Source: CAVSRC01 sp963743015
GTDB lineage: Bacteria > Pseudomonadota > Alphaproteobacteria > Rhizobiales > Kaistiaceae
NCBI GenBank assembly: GCA_963743015.1
Contig: CAVUOD010000020.1
Location: 62,001 to 126,000, forward strand
Direction: 5' to 3'
DNA: 64,000 nucleotides
Under the pieces are notes generated by a model. That model saw only the letters and a program-made list of their open reading frames with translations. It did no database searches and had not been told where the DNA came from. How positions within the stretch are numbered: position 1 is the first letter of the stretch; every line of letters starts with the position of its first letter. The position numbers were made by a program, and so were the translations under genes. Below, in pieces: positions 53,010 through 63,247 of this stretch.

Positions 53010-56000
53010 ATGGCGACTAACCCGAGGACTAAGAACCCGAACGACGCAGCGCTTTCGGCAGTGGAAGAGGCGTTGCGCCTCGATTTCAGCCCGGAAGACG
53101 AGGCCGAACCGGATCGAGCCGCCCCACCACGGCGCGAGCGCCGTCCGGAGCCGCCACGCGCCGGCGCCGAACAGCAGCGCCGCAGCGATCTGCTGCGCCG
53201 CCCCGAGGCGCCGCAGCGCCCCGGCCCGCCGCGCCGCAGCGATCAGCCGAGCCGGCGACCCGAGCGCAACGACGAGCCCCCGCCCCGCCGTGCCGAGCGC
53301 GCCGAACGCGCCGAACGCATCGAGGAACCGCCACCGCCGCGCATGGCCGAGCCCCGGCCCGAGCCGCGCGCCGAAGCACGCCGCATGGAAGAGCCGCGTC
53401 AGCCGGAACCTGTGCGCGGCGGCCGCGACTATGAAGACGAAGTCCCGGCAGCGCGTCCGCGCAGCGAGCGCAGCCGCAGCCGCTTCGCCGCCAATGACGA
53501 CCGCCGCACCGCCGCCCTCGGCGTTCAGCGGCGCCCGTCGCGCCTGATCTATCCGACCGCCGCCGCCCTGTCGGTGGCCTGGGCCCTGCTGGTCATTGCC
53601 TATGCGATGTCGACCGGCGGCCTGTTCGGCGAGGGCGACGCCCTCACCTCGCCGCGCTTCCTCAATGTGGCCCTGTCGATCGGCGTGCCGATCGCCTTCA
53701 TCTGGGGCATCGCCTCGATGATCTGGCGCACCCAGGAGATGCGCATCGTCGCCCGTTCGATCAACGATGTGGTGACGCGCCTTTCCGAGCCCGAGAACAT
53801 CGCCATCGATTCGGTGACCAATGTCAGCCAGGCGATCCGCCGCGAGGTGGCCTCGGTCGGCGACGGCGTCGAGCGCGCTCTGGCGCGCGCCGGCGAGCTT
53901 GAACTGCTGGTCCACAACGAGGTGGCCGCGCTCGAGCGATCCTATTCCGAGAACGAAACCCGCATGCGGGCGCTCATCGACGACCTCGCCGGTCAGCGCG
54001 AAGCGATCGTCATCAACTCCGAGCGTGTGCGCACATCCATCGTCAGCGCCCAGGAATCGCTGTCCAAGGACCTGCGCATCGCATCCGAATCGATTGCCGA
54101 GAACGTTACCCAGGCCGGCAACCGCATCACCTCCACCCTTACCGACCGCGGCGAGCAGATCACCGTGGCGCTCGGCACCGCCGGCGAAACCATGGTCCAC
54201 CAGCTCACCGCCCATGGCGAGGATCTGGTCAACCGTCTCGCCGACACCGTCAGCGAAGTCGCCGTCTCGCTCGCCCAGACCGGCACCGAGGTGACCGACG
54301 CGCTGCTCGCCCGCTCGGCCGAGATCAACGACACCCTGTCCTCGACCGGCCGCGCCATGGCCGACACCATCTCGGAACGCGGCCAGGAAGTGAACGACAC
54401 GCTGTCCACCGTCGGCACCGAGCTGATCGCCGGCTTCGAGGGCCGCACCGACGAGATCACCCGCTCGATCAGCGAAGCCGGCACGATGGCCGCCGAGACC
54501 ATCTCGTTCCACGTGCGCGAGGTCAACGAGGCGCTCAAGACCAACTCCGACTCGCTGCTCGTCGACCTGGCGCTGCGCGGTCAGGAGATCGCCGACAAGC
54601 TCGACGAGACCGGCTCGCGCATCGCCGAGACGATCACCAGCCGCGGCGGCGAGCTTGCCGACCGCCTGTCGCAGACCGGCGACCGCATCTTCGAATCGAT
54701 CTCGGTCAACGGCACCGAGCTCAACGAGCGCCTTGCCGGCACCGGCGAGGTGATGGCCAAGCTCCTCGAGGACCGCACCGCCGCCATGCGCGAGGCGATC
54801 GATTCGGCGACCACCCTGGTCAACGAATCCTTCGACGAGCGCGGCGCCGAGCTGACCCAGCGTCTGGCGTCGGTGGGCGGCGAAGTCGCCAAGGCGATCG
54901 CCGTGCGCGGCATGAAGATCAACGAGACGATCATCGCCTCCGGCAACGAGATCGCCGAGACGGTCGCCTCGCGCGCCGGCGCCATCCACGAGCGCATCGT
55001 CAATTCCGGCACGCGCATCGCCGACCGCATCCTCGAACAGGGCAACACGATCCACGAGCGCATCGTCGAATCGGGCAGCCAGGTGGCCAACGAAATCGAG
55101 AGCCGCGGCGGCGCCATCCACGAGCGCATCGTCTCGTCTTCGCGCGAGATGGCCGATGCCATCGAGACCCGCGGCAACGCGCTGCACGAGCGCATCATGT
55201 CCACCTCGCATGAGATGGCCGATGCCATCGAGACACGCGGCAACGCGCTGCACGAGCGCATCATGTCCACCTCGCATGAGATGGCCGACACCATCGAGAA
55301 CCGCGGCACCACGATCTACGAGCGGATTCTGTCGTCTTCGCGCGAGATCGCCGACACCATCGAAGGTCGCGGCACCGCCATCTACAATTCGATCGTCGAG
55401 GCGACCCAGCACGTCGGCGACGCCATCGAGTCGCGCGGCACGTCGATCCACCAGAAGATTCTCGCTTCCGGCCGCGACGTCGCCAACGCCATCGAAAGCC
55501 GCGGCGTGACCATCCACGAGAAGATCATCGCCTCGGGCACCGAGGTCGCCGATTCGATCGAGAACCGCGGCAATGCCATCCACGACCGCATCGTCGAGAG
55601 CGGCACGCGCTTCGGCAACCTCATCGCCGACCGCACGCAGGAAATCGGCGATGTGCTCGAAACCCGCTTCACCACCATCGCCGAACTGGTCGGCGAGCGC
55701 GGCCCGGCGCTGGTTGCCGCACTCTCCGAGCAGGCGCTCGGCATGGAGGACTCGCTCACCGGCAAGCTCGACGAATTCGGCGAGGGCATTCGCGCCAAGA
55801 TCGCCGACGTGTCGGACGCGCTGGAGACCAGCGCGCACCGCATCGCCGAGGCGCTCGACCATCGCTCGCGTCAGATCAACCAGACGCTCATCGAGCGCAC
55901 GCGCGAGATCTCGGAGACCTTCACCAGCGGCCAGAACGACTTCGCCTCGCTCATCGACGATCGCCTGGTCGATGTCAGCGGTCAGCTCACCCGGCAGGTC

Positions 56001-58233
56001 GAGACGCTTGGCGCGCTGATGACCGAGCGCGCCGACGCCGCCACCGAATCGCTGGTCGCCAAGACCGAGGACGTCGCCGCCACCGTGCGCGAGGCGGTCA
56101 CCGAGGTCACCCAGCGCCTGGTCAACGAGTCGGGCGAGGCGACGCGCGCCCTGCGCGCCTCGGCCTCCGAGGCCGCCACCGTGCTCGGCCGTTCGATCAA
56201 CGAGATCGAGGGCATGTTCGGGGCACGCGCCAACGCCGTCACCGACGCGCTCGAGCAGCGCACGCGCGACTTCAACGATGTGCTCGGCGCCCGCTCCGGC
56301 GAGCTCGCCGCCCTGCTCGACGGGCGCTCCAACGCGCTTCTCCAGACGCTCGACCAGCGCGGCACCGACATCGTCGAGATGGTTCTCGGCCGCAGCGAGG
56401 AAGCCTCGCGCACCCTCACCGAAGCCGGCGACCGTGTCGCCGCCAGCTTCGCCGCGACCCATGACAAGATCCAGCGCGAGGTCAACGAGCTGACCAGCAT
56501 CCTCGACGGCCGCTCCGACGCACTGGTGCGCACGCTCGACGAGCGCGGCAACAGCATCGTCGCCATGGTGGTCGGCCGCAGCGAGGAAGCCTCGCGCACG
56601 CTGCTCGAGGCCGGCGATCGCGTCGCCACCAGCTTCGCTTCGACCAATGACCGGCTCAAGGGTGAGATCGCCGACATTGCCGAACGCATGGCCGGCGCCA
56701 CGGACACCCTCAACGGGCTGCTCTCGGCCACCTCCGAGAATCTGGCCAAGATCGAGAAGGGCCTTGCCGAACGCTCCGGCGAGTTCTCCACCGCCATCGA
56801 CCACGCGGTCGAGACGACCCAGCTCTCCGCCGGCGAACTCGGCGACCAGGTCACGCGCCTGCGCGACGTGTCGCGGGAGATCCTGGATAGCGTCAGCGGC
56901 GTGGTGAAGCGCTTCGAGGAGCAGACCCACTCGCTCACCTCCGCCTCGCGCAACCTGTCGGACGTCAACAAGCTGATCGAGTCGACGGTCGACGAGCGCC
57001 GGCCGGCCCTGGAGGCGCTGACCGCCGGGCTCAAGTCGCGCAGCGAGGAACTCGACGGACTGATGTCGTCCTTCACGCGCATCATCACCGAGACGCTGAA
57101 GAGCGCCGAGGAGCGCGCCACCGCGGTCAGCCGCATGCTCACCGAGAGCACGGCGACGGCAACCAAGGGCGTGATGGACAATCTGGAGAGCATGAACCGC
57201 GCCGCGTCGAGCGAAAGCCGCAAGGCGGCGGAGGCCGTGCGCGAAGCCAACAAGGCACTGGTCAACGAGATGGGCCAGTCGGTCGGCGAAGCCACGCGCC
57301 GCTTCGCCGATGCCACGCGCGAGATGCGCCACGCCATGCAGGAGCTGCAGCGCGAATTGAACACGACGCGCGAGGAACTGAAGCGCGGCGTGCTCGAAAT
57401 CCCCGAGGAGGCCCGCGAGGGCGCCGAGACGATGCGCCGCGTGGTCGGCGACCAGATCAAGGCGCTGTCCGACCTGTCGGAGATCATCACCCGCCACGGC
57501 AAGCAGCTCGACCTGTCGAGCCCGGCGCTGGGCGAGCCGCGCCTGGCCCGCGTCGAAGCACCGGTCGCCGCAGCCGTCGCGGAAGCGGCACCTGCACCGG
57601 CATCGCGCTTTGCCGGTGAACGCCGCAACGGCAGCAACGGTGCCGGTCCGCGGCCGGCGCCGCGCGCCGCCCCGCCGCGTCCTGCTCCCGCTCCGGCTCC
57701 CGTCGTGGCTGCCGAGCCGGCTCCGCGGCCGGAGCCCGCCGCCAATGACGAGGGCAATGGCGGCGGCTGGGTCTCCGACCTTCTCCGCCGGGCTTCGTCC
57801 GAGGAGGACATGAACGGCGCCGCACCGCAGGACGGACGAGACGCAAGCCGCGCCCGTCGAGGCCAATGGCGGCCACGCACCGCCGCCCCCGGCGGCCACG
57901 CCGCTCAATGCGCTGTCGGCGGATATCGCCCGTGCCATCGACCACGACGCCGCGGTCGAGCTGTGGGCGCGTCACCGGCGCGGCGAACGCAACATCTTCA
58001 CCCGCCGGCTCTACACCATGCAGGGCCAGCAGACCTTCGACGAGATCCGCAAGAAATATCAGCGCGATGCCGAGTTCCGCTCGGTGGTCGACCACTATGT
58101 GGCGGATTTCGAGAAGCTGCTCAGCGAGGCCACCGGCAACAATCAGGACGCTCAGGCGGGCAACCGCTACCTGATGTCGGATACGGGCAAGGTCTACACC
58201 ATGCTGGCTCACGCCAGCGGACGCTTCGATTAA
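53010..58233 (+). CDS. Giant coiled-coil repeat protein (apolipoprotein/kinesin-like), one frame break
   Basis: About 1741 residues. Arg/Pro-rich cytoplasmic start (PRRERRPEPPRAGAEQQRR), two membrane helices near 172-240 (LIYPTAAALSVAWALLVIAY, FLNVALSIGVPIAFIWGIAS), then some 1250 residues of amphipathic repeats of 22 residues, each with an 'I..RG..I.E.I......EVA..I' core, then coiled coils and a Pro/Ala linker. A break near 57838 is followed by the conserved end LSADIARAIDHDAAVELWAR, NIFTRRLYTMQGQQTFDEIR, VVDHYVADFEKLLSEA. Proteins of this kind occur in rhizobia; role unknown, perhaps cell-envelope or polar scaffolding. Terminator at 58262. Confidence 0.85.
55144..55275 (+). repeat. Two tandem 66-bp near-identical units inside the coiled-coil gene
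   Basis: 55144-55209 and 55210-55275 differ at a single base (GAGACCCGC versus GAGACACGC) and encode the same 22 residues twice (EMADAIETRGNALHERIMST plus SH). The surrounding units are diverged versions of the same 22-residue repeat, so this is a recent duplication of one unit. Confidence 0.85.
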
Positions 58234-58261
58234 TTTCCGGACCGTACGCACAACCGGAAAA

Positions 58262-58300
58262 GAGAGGGCGCGGGCTTCGGCTCGCGCCCTTTCTCCTTTT
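58262..58300 (+). terminator. Rho-independent terminator after the coiled-coil gene
   Basis: AGGGCGCG at 58265-58272 pairs with CGCGCCCT at 58283-58290 around GGCTTCGGCT, then TTCTCCTTTT. It begins about 30 bases after the stop codon at 58233 and precedes the convergent gene ending at 58315. Confidence 0.8.
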
Positions 58301-58314
58301 CGACGCCCGACAGC

Positions 58315-58740
58315 CTAGACGCCCGGCTTGGAGAACAACGGCCAGCACTGATAATCGGTGACCACCACGGTCAGACCGAAGCGCTTGGTCGTCGGCCAGT
58401 TGACGTTGGAAAAGCCGCGCTGGTCGGTGGTACCGGGGCCGAAATCCGCCGTCAGCCCGTCGAGCACCGCCTTGCAGGCGGCAGCCGGATGGGCAAGCAC
58501 GAAGCGCATGGCGACCAGACCGTCATCGCGGAAAATCGCATAGGCAACAGCGGACTGGCCGTAGAGCATGACGTGAAATGCGAAGGGCACGGTGCTCCGC
58601 GGCAGGCCAAACATCGCGGCATCGTCGGCGCTCACCGACGCCGGCTCGAGCCTGGCCCGCGCAGCCGCGGCTTCGACCGCGGCCGGCTTCGCCGACCAGG
58701 TGGTGAACGACCAGCCGGGCACCGGCTCGGCATGGGCCAC
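58315..58740 (-). CDS. Exported hypothetical protein, start unresolved
   Basis: A 141-residue frame from GTG 58740: AHAEPVPGWSFTTWSAKPAA, STVPFAFHVMLYGQSAVAYA, IFRDDGLVAMRFVLAHPAAA, VVVTDYQCWPLFSKPGV. Directly upstream in the same frame is a hydrophobic stretch GGALAWLALVGPPVAHA, a signal-peptide core ending in the cleavage site AHA, but no start codon is found in front of it before the neighbouring gene. The true start may be hidden by an indel near 58800. Family unknown. Confidence 0.6.
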   Translation of the reverse strand: MAHAEPVPGWSFTTWSAKPAAVEAAAARARLEPASVSADDAAMFGLPRSTVPFAFHVMLYGQSAVAYAIFRDDGLVAMRFVLAHPAAACKAVLDGLTADFGPGTTDQRGFSNVNWPTTKRFGLTVVVTDYQCWPLFSKPGV

Positions 58741-58810
58741 CGGCGGTCCGACCAGCGCCAGCCAGGCCAGGGCGCCGCCAATCGCGCCGTCAACCGGCGC
58801 GGCACGGCCG

Positions 58811-59164
58811 CTAGTTCTGCTTGGGCGCCGGACAGGCAGCGCCGGGCTCGGGGCTCCATTTGGCCGGCGACAGCGTGATGCCGCGCATGCACGACGACAT
58901 CCCCTCGCTCACCGTGCCGCTCACCGTCCCGGCGACGCCGGGCTGGGGCTTGGGCACGGCTGCGGTGATGTTGTAGAGCCTGCCGTCTTTGGCCATCAGT
59001 TCGATGCAGCCGGCCTCGATGCCGGGCTGTGCACAGCCGCTGGCCGTCACCTCCTCGGCCCGGCCTGCCGCCGGCACCGCCAGCGCGGCGAAGCCGAGCA
59101 GCAATGCGACCACGGCCGGCAGCCGTGCTCCGCGGTCAATCGAACGTCCGTCTTGCTTCGCCAT
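58811..59164 (-). CDS. Small exported Cys-rich protein
   Basis: A 117-residue protein with signal peptide (LPAVVALLLGFAALAVPAAG to RAEE) and mature part ASGCAQPGIEAGCIELMAKD, GRLYNITAAVPKPQPGVAGT, SGTVSEGMSSCMRGITLSPA, PGAACPAPKQN. Four cysteines probably form two disulfides. The 'G..Y.I......P..G....V.G' part resembles small OB-like periplasmic proteins. Same strand as the gene at 58315. Confidence 0.7.
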   Translation of the reverse strand: MAKQDGRSIDRGARLPAVVALLLGFAALAVPAAGRAEEVTASGCAQPGIEAGCIELMAKDGRLYNITAAVPKPQPGVAGTVSGTVSEGMSSCMRGITLSPAKWSPEPGAACPAPKQN

Positions 59165-59213
59165 CGATGGTCTCCGACACTTGGCCTGTCGCCCCAAGTC
59201 GCCCGAAGTCCAC

Positions 59214-60212
59214 TCAGCCGTGCTCGCCGGCCAAGGCTTCCGCCAGCACCGGCAGGTCTATGTTACCGCCGGACAGCACCACCACCAATGTCCGTCCGCG
59301 TGCCGCCACCCGGCCGGCAAGCAGTGCCGCCAGCGCCACCGCGCCGCCCGGCTCGACCACCAGCTTCAGCTCGCGGAAGGCGAAGGCGACCGCGGCCAAC
59401 GCTTCATCGTCGTCGACGGCCACACCCATAGCAGCATGGGCACGATTGATGGCAAAACTGAGCGCCCCCGGCTGCGAGATGAGCAGTGCGTCGCAGACCG
59501 AGCCCGCCTGCCGCTCATTGGCAACGACATGCCCGGCAGCGAGCGAGCGGCGATAATCGTCGAAGCCGTCCGGCTCGACCAGCACGATCTCGGTCTCGCC
59601 CGACCAGTCGCGCACGGCAAGCCCGACGCCGGCCGAGAGCCCGCCGCCGCTTGCCGGCATCAGCACCGCATCGGGCTTGAGGCCCGCGGCGGCGCAATCG
59701 GCGGCGATCTCCAGGCCGATGGTCCCCTGCCCGGCGATCACCTGTCTGTCGTTGAAGGGATGGATCAGCGTGCCGCCATGCTCGGCGATATGGCGCGCCG
59801 CCACCGCATCGCGGTTCTCGCTGGCCCGGTCATAGGTGACGATGCGCCCGCCGCTGCGCTCGGTCCTCAGCCGCTTGGTCTCCGGCGCATCGCCCGGCAT
59901 GACGATGGTGGCGCGCACGCCGAACAGGCGCGCCGCCTCGGCCACCCCTTGCGCATGATTGCCCGACGACATGGCGACGACGCCGCGGGCGCGGGTCTCG
60001 CGGGGAAGCGCCGCCAGCGCATTGTAGGCGCCGCGGAACTTGAACGAGCCGGTGCGCTGCAGGTTCTCGCATTTGAGCAGGACCCGCCCGCCGACCCGCT
60101 CGTCGAGGAACGGGCTCGAGATCAGCGGCGTGCGCACCGCGTGGCCGGCTATGCGCTCGGCAGCGCGGCGCACATCGGCGACGGTCGGCAGCGTCGGATC
60201 GTCCATCGTCAT
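59214..60212 (-). CDS. Threonine/serine dehydratase (PLP fold-type II)
   Basis: A 332-residue PLP enzyme. LLKCENLQRTGSFKFRGAYN holds the PLP lysine (SFKFRGA, about residue 59), SSGNHAQGVAEAARLFGVRA binds the substrate carboxylate, LMPASGGGLSAGVGLAVRDW is the glycine loop for the phosphate, and LVEPDGFDDYRRSLAAG, VVEPGGAVALAALLAG, VVVLSGGNIDLP (Ser/Gly near the pyridine N) follow. It has no regulatory ACT domain, so it is the catabolic-size type or a serine/threo-hydroxyaspartate dehydratase. The glycosyltransferase gene ends 12 bases upstream of it. Confidence 0.9.
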   Translation of the reverse strand: MTMDDPTLPTVADVRRAAERIAGHAVRTPLISSPFLDERVGGRVLLKCENLQRTGSFKFRGAYNALAALPRETRARGVVAMSSGNHAQGVAEAARLFGVRATIVMPGDAPETKRLRTERSGGRIVTYDRASENRDAVAARHIAEHGGTLIHPFNDRQVIAGQGTIGLEIAADCAAAGLKPDAVLMPASGGGLSAGVGLAVRDWSGETEIVLVEPDGFDDYRRSLAAGHVVANERQAGSVCDALLISQPGALSFAINRAHAAMGVAVDDDEALAAVAFAFRELKLVVEPGGAVALAALLAGRVAARGRTLVVVLSGGNIDLPVLAEALAGEHG

Positions 60213-60224
60213 CGGCTTGACCCG

Positions 60225-61256
60225 TCAGGTGAAGACCAGCTTCGGCATCTCGTCGCCCTGGCCGACGACGACATTGTCGACGAACTGGCGGGCGCTCGCC
60301 TCCCAGCTGTGTTCAAGGGCGAATTCGCGGCAGCGCTCGCGCGGGATTTCGAGGGCGGCGAGCGCGGCTTTCCTGAGATCCTCGTCGAGCACGCCGACCG
60401 GCGCCGGGCCGATCACGTCCAGCGGTCCCGCCACCGGATAGGCGGCGACCGGGACACCCGCGGCGAGCGCCTCGAGCAGCACCATGCCGAAGGTGTCGGT
60501 GCGGCTGGGGAAGACGAAGACGTCGGAAGCGGCATAGGCCTTGGCCAGCGTCTCGCCGGTCATCACGCCGAGAAAGTGCACGTCCGGATAGGCCGCCTTG
60601 AGCTTGGCAAAATCCGGCCCGTCGCCGACGACCACCTTGCTGCCCGGCAGGTCGAGGGCGAGGAAAGCCTCGAGGTTCTTCTCGACCGCGACGCGGCCGA
60701 CATAGAGGAAGATCGGCCCGGCAAACGGCAGGTGGGCATCCTCGCGCGGGCGAAACAGGTTGCCGTCGACGCCGCGCGTCCAGTGCATGAGATTGTCGAA
60801 GCCGCGCCGCGACAGCTCGCCATGGAGCGTCGGCGTGGCGACCATGCAGCCATTGCCGGCATTGTGGAAGCGGCGCAGCACCGAATAGGTCCAGTTGAGC
60901 GGGAGCGGCACCCGCTTGGCGATATATTCGGGAAAGCGCGTGTGATAGCTGGTGGTGAAGCGGCGATGATTGCGCAGGCACCAGCGGCGCACGCCGAAGC
61001 CGACCGGGCCCTCGGTGGCGATGTGGATGGCGTCCGGCTTGATGTCCTCGATATGGCGGGCGAAGGTCGACGGCCGGGCAATCGCCAGGCGGATCTCGCT
61101 GTAGGTCGGCAGCGGAATGGTGCGGAACCAGCCGGGCGAGAGAATCGTTACCTCGCCACCCAGCCGCGGCAGCTCTTCCACCAGCCGTTCAATGCTACGC
61201 ACGACGCCATTGACCTGGGGACGCCAGGCGTCTGTCGCGATCAGAAGACAAATCAC
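60225..61256 (-). CDS. Glycosyltransferase family 4 (MgtA/SqdX-like)
   Basis: A 343-residue GT-B enzyme. CLLIATDAWRPQVNGVVRSI with PQVNGVV is the N-terminal glycine-containing acceptor loop typical of alpha-mannosyl or sulfoquinovosyl transferases; TSYHTRFPEYIAKRVPLPLN, GPIFLYVGRVAVEKNLEAFL, VVVGDGPDFAKLKAAYPDVH, and the donor-binding SRTDTFGMVLLEALAAGVPV (E-x7-E region). It likely adds a sugar to a lipid or to a small acceptor at the membrane. Start is GTG at 61256 with GAGGCGGGGAA upstream; no ATG fits. Confidence 0.88.
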   Translation of the reverse strand: MICLLIATDAWRPQVNGVVRSIERLVEELPRLGGEVTILSPGWFRTIPLPTYSEIRLAIARPSTFARHIEDIKPDAIHIATEGPVGFGVRRWCLRNHRRFTTSYHTRFPEYIAKRVPLPLNWTYSVLRRFHNAGNGCMVATPTLHGELSRRGFDNLMHWTRGVDGNLFRPREDAHLPFAGPIFLYVGRVAVEKNLEAFLALDLPGSKVVVGDGPDFAKLKAAYPDVHFLGVMTGETLAKAYAASDVFVFPSRTDTFGMVLLEALAAGVPVAAYPVAGPLDVIGPAPVGVLDEDLRKAALAALEIPRERCREFALEHSWEASARQFVDNVVVGQGDEMPKLVFT

Positions 61257-61339
61257 ACTTCCCCGCCTCGGGCGTCGAATTTCGGCCGGCCATCGTATTG
61301 GCTAGACGGAATGCTGCATAGGCTGGCGCGCGCGGCCAT

Positions 61340-61930
61340 TCAAGTGAGGGCGGGCAATGCGGAGGCGACCAGCAGCAGCGCCATGGCGATATTGAACCAG
61401 CGCCGGCGGCTGTCACTCGACAGGAAACGGGCGATCGCGCGGCCGAACACCGCCCATGCGAGGCAGTTGGGCAGCACGACGATAGCGAAAAGCGCAGCGA
61501 TGCCAATGACCTGCACAAGCCTGTTGACGGTGGGATCGACGAATACCGTCATCCCGCTGAGGATCATCGTCCATGCCTTGGGATTGACCCATTGGAAGGC
61601 CGCCGCCTGCCACAGGTTCAGCGGCCGCCGGATGCCGCCGTTCTCGTCCGGCCGCGCCGCCATGGCGATGCGCCAGGCGAGCCAGCACAGATAGGCGAAG
61701 GCGACGTATTTCAGCACCGAATGGAGCCACGGCACCGCCTCGAACACGGCGCTGAGGCCGAGCCCGACCGCCAGGATCATGGCCGGAAAGCCGAGCACGA
61801 TGCCCAGGATATGCGGCAGCGTGCGGCCAAGCCCCCAGTTCGCACCGGAGGCGAGCAGCATCAGATTGTTGGGGCCGGGCGTCACCGTCGCGGCGACGAC
61901 AAAGGCGATGAGCGGCAGGGACGTTTCCAT
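61340..61930 (-). CDS. LysE-family translocator
   Basis: A 196-residue inner-membrane exporter with six helices. LIAFVVAATVTPGPNNLMLL with the PGPNN motif (residue 18-22) is diagnostic of LysE/RhtB exporters; GLGRTLPHILGIVLGFPAMI, LKYVAFAYLCWLAWRIAM, FQWVNPKAWTMILSGM, NCLAWAVFGRAIARFL follow. Relatives pump out amino acids. It lies two genes from a Ser/Thr dehydratase, but the substrate cannot be assigned from this. The 290 bases upstream (to 62225) hold no other gene. Confidence 0.9.
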   Translation of the reverse strand: METSLPLIAFVVAATVTPGPNNLMLLASGANWGLGRTLPHILGIVLGFPAMILAVGLGLSAVFEAVPWLHSVLKYVAFAYLCWLAWRIAMAARPDENGGIRRPLNLWQAAAFQWVNPKAWTMILSGMTVFVDPTVNRLVQVIGIAALFAIVVLPNCLAWAVFGRAIARFLSSDSRRRWFNIAMALLLVASALPALT

Positions 61931-62224
61931 TGATCGATCTCTTGTTTAATTAGGTCAATGATACTGACCTATTTTCGTTTTGACCAGAGCCAATCGACCG
62001 AACGGCGAATCACGACGGCCGGCGACCGGCACGACGGCAAAGACCCCGCGGGCTTCCGGATTCGGTTCCATCCGGCTGCAAAAGGCTCTAATCCGTGCAC
62101 TGGAGGGGGAAAGCTGAATCGCGCTGTCGTCGGGCACTTCGGCGCGGGGCTCTTGAGACCTGTCCTCCCCTTTTCAGCCAGCGCCCTTCGCGAATGCGAT
62201 CAACACCTGGGAGAAGTAGAAGAC

Positions 62225-63076
62225 ATGAAGCTGCTGCGATTCGGTCCGAAGGGCCGCGAGAAGCCGGGCATCCTCGATCATGACGGCGCCATCCGCGACC
62301 TTTCCTCCATCGTTCCGGACATCTCGGCCGAGACGCTGGCTGCCGGTGCCCTGTCGAAGATCCGCAAGGTGAAGCCGGAAAGCCTGCCCAAGGCGCGCAA
62401 GGGTGTACGTATCGGCCCCTGCGTCGCCGGCACCGGCAACTTCATCGCCATCGGCCTCAACTATGCCGACCACGCCGCCGAGACCGGCGCGGCGATCCCC
62501 AAGGAGCCGATCGTCTTCAACAAGGCGCCGAACTGCATTATCGGCCCCAACGACGATGTGATGATCCCCAAGGGCTCGAAGAAGACCGACTGGGAAGTCG
62601 AACTCGCCATCGTCATCGGCAAGGGCGGCAGCTACATCGCCAAGAAGGACGCGATCAAGGCCATTGCCGGCTATGCGCTGTGCAACGACATCTCGGAGCG
62701 CGAGTTCCAGACCGAGCGCGGCGGCCAGTGGACCAAGGGCAAGGGCTGCCCGACCTTCGGCCCGCTCGGCCCCTGGCTGGTGACGCCGGACGAGATCAAG
62801 GATCCGCAGAACCTCGACATGTTCCTCGACGTCAACGGCAAGCGCATGCAGACCGGCAACACCAGCACGATGATCTTCGGCGTTGCCCATCTGGTCAGCT
62901 ATGTCAGCCAGTTCATGCGGCTCGATCCGGGCGACGTCATCACCACCGGCACGCCGCCCGGCGTCGGCATGGGCATGAAGCCGAAGCCGCGCTTCCTCAA
63001 GGGCGGCGAGACGATGCGCCTCGGCATCGCCGGGCTCGGCGAGCAGACCCAGACGGTGGTCAAGTACAAGGGCTGA
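62225..63076 (+). CDS. Fumarylacetoacetate hydrolase-family protein
   Basis: A 283-residue FAH-fold enzyme: MKLLRFGPKGREKPGILDHD, GNFIAIGLNYADHAAETGAA (YADH), PIVFNKAPNCIIGPNDDVMI, DWEVELAIVIGKGGSYI with the E-x-E metal ligands (DWEVELA), YALCNDISEREFQTERGGQW, PGDVITTGTPPGVGMGMKPK, LKGGETMRLGIAGLGEQTQ. The lineage (two-residue 'RGGQWTKGKG' insertion) fits 2,4-diketo-3-deoxy-L-fuconate hydrolase or ureidoglycolate lyase-type members. Substrate unproven. GGGAGAAG before ATG 62225. Confidence 0.9.
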   Translation: MKLLRFGPKGREKPGILDHDGAIRDLSSIVPDISAETLAAGALSKIRKVKPESLPKARKGVRIGPCVAGTGNFIAIGLNYADHAAETGAAIPKEPIVFNKAPNCIIGPNDDVMIPKGSKKTDWEVELAIVIGKGGSYIAKKDAIKAIAGYALCNDISEREFQTERGGQWTKGKGCPTFGPLGPWLVTPDEIKDPQNLDMFLDVNGKRMQTGNTSTMIFGVAHLVSYVSQFMRLDPGDVITTGTPPGVGMGMKPKPRFLKGGETMRLGIAGLGEQTQTVVKYKG

Positions 63077-63136
63077 GCACCGGCGCTGCAGCGGCGGTCG
63101 GCGCACCGGACCGCTTCGCGCTCGGCAACACGCTCC

Positions 63137-63224
63137 GTCATGCCCGCCCCCGAGCCGGGCATCCAGGCGAGACGTGCCACCGGCAGTCCCGTCCTGGGTC
63201 CCCGGCCTTCGCGGGGACGAACGG
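63137..63224. repeat. Dispersed intergenic repeat, family C, copy 2
   Basis: Second copy of the element at 19287-19367, between the convergent FAH hydrolase and thiD genes. It shares ATCCAGGCGAGACGTGCCAC with one difference and the closing GCGGGGACGAACGG. Confidence 0.65.
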
Positions 63225-63247
63225 ATGGAATGCAGCCGGGTTCCGCC

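Noticed and set aside
55144..55600. CRISPR-like regular spacing of repeats
   Set aside because: The 66-base period lies inside a long open frame and encodes a 22-residue protein repeat; there are no unique spacers or cas genes.
52983..57938. A 1651-codon open frame antisense to the coiled-coil gene
   Set aside because: It is a shadow: the GC-rich, repeat-rich codon pattern of the sense gene keeps the opposite frame open. Its translation is Gly/Asp/Ala-rich with no domain, while the sense frame has membrane helices and regular heptads.
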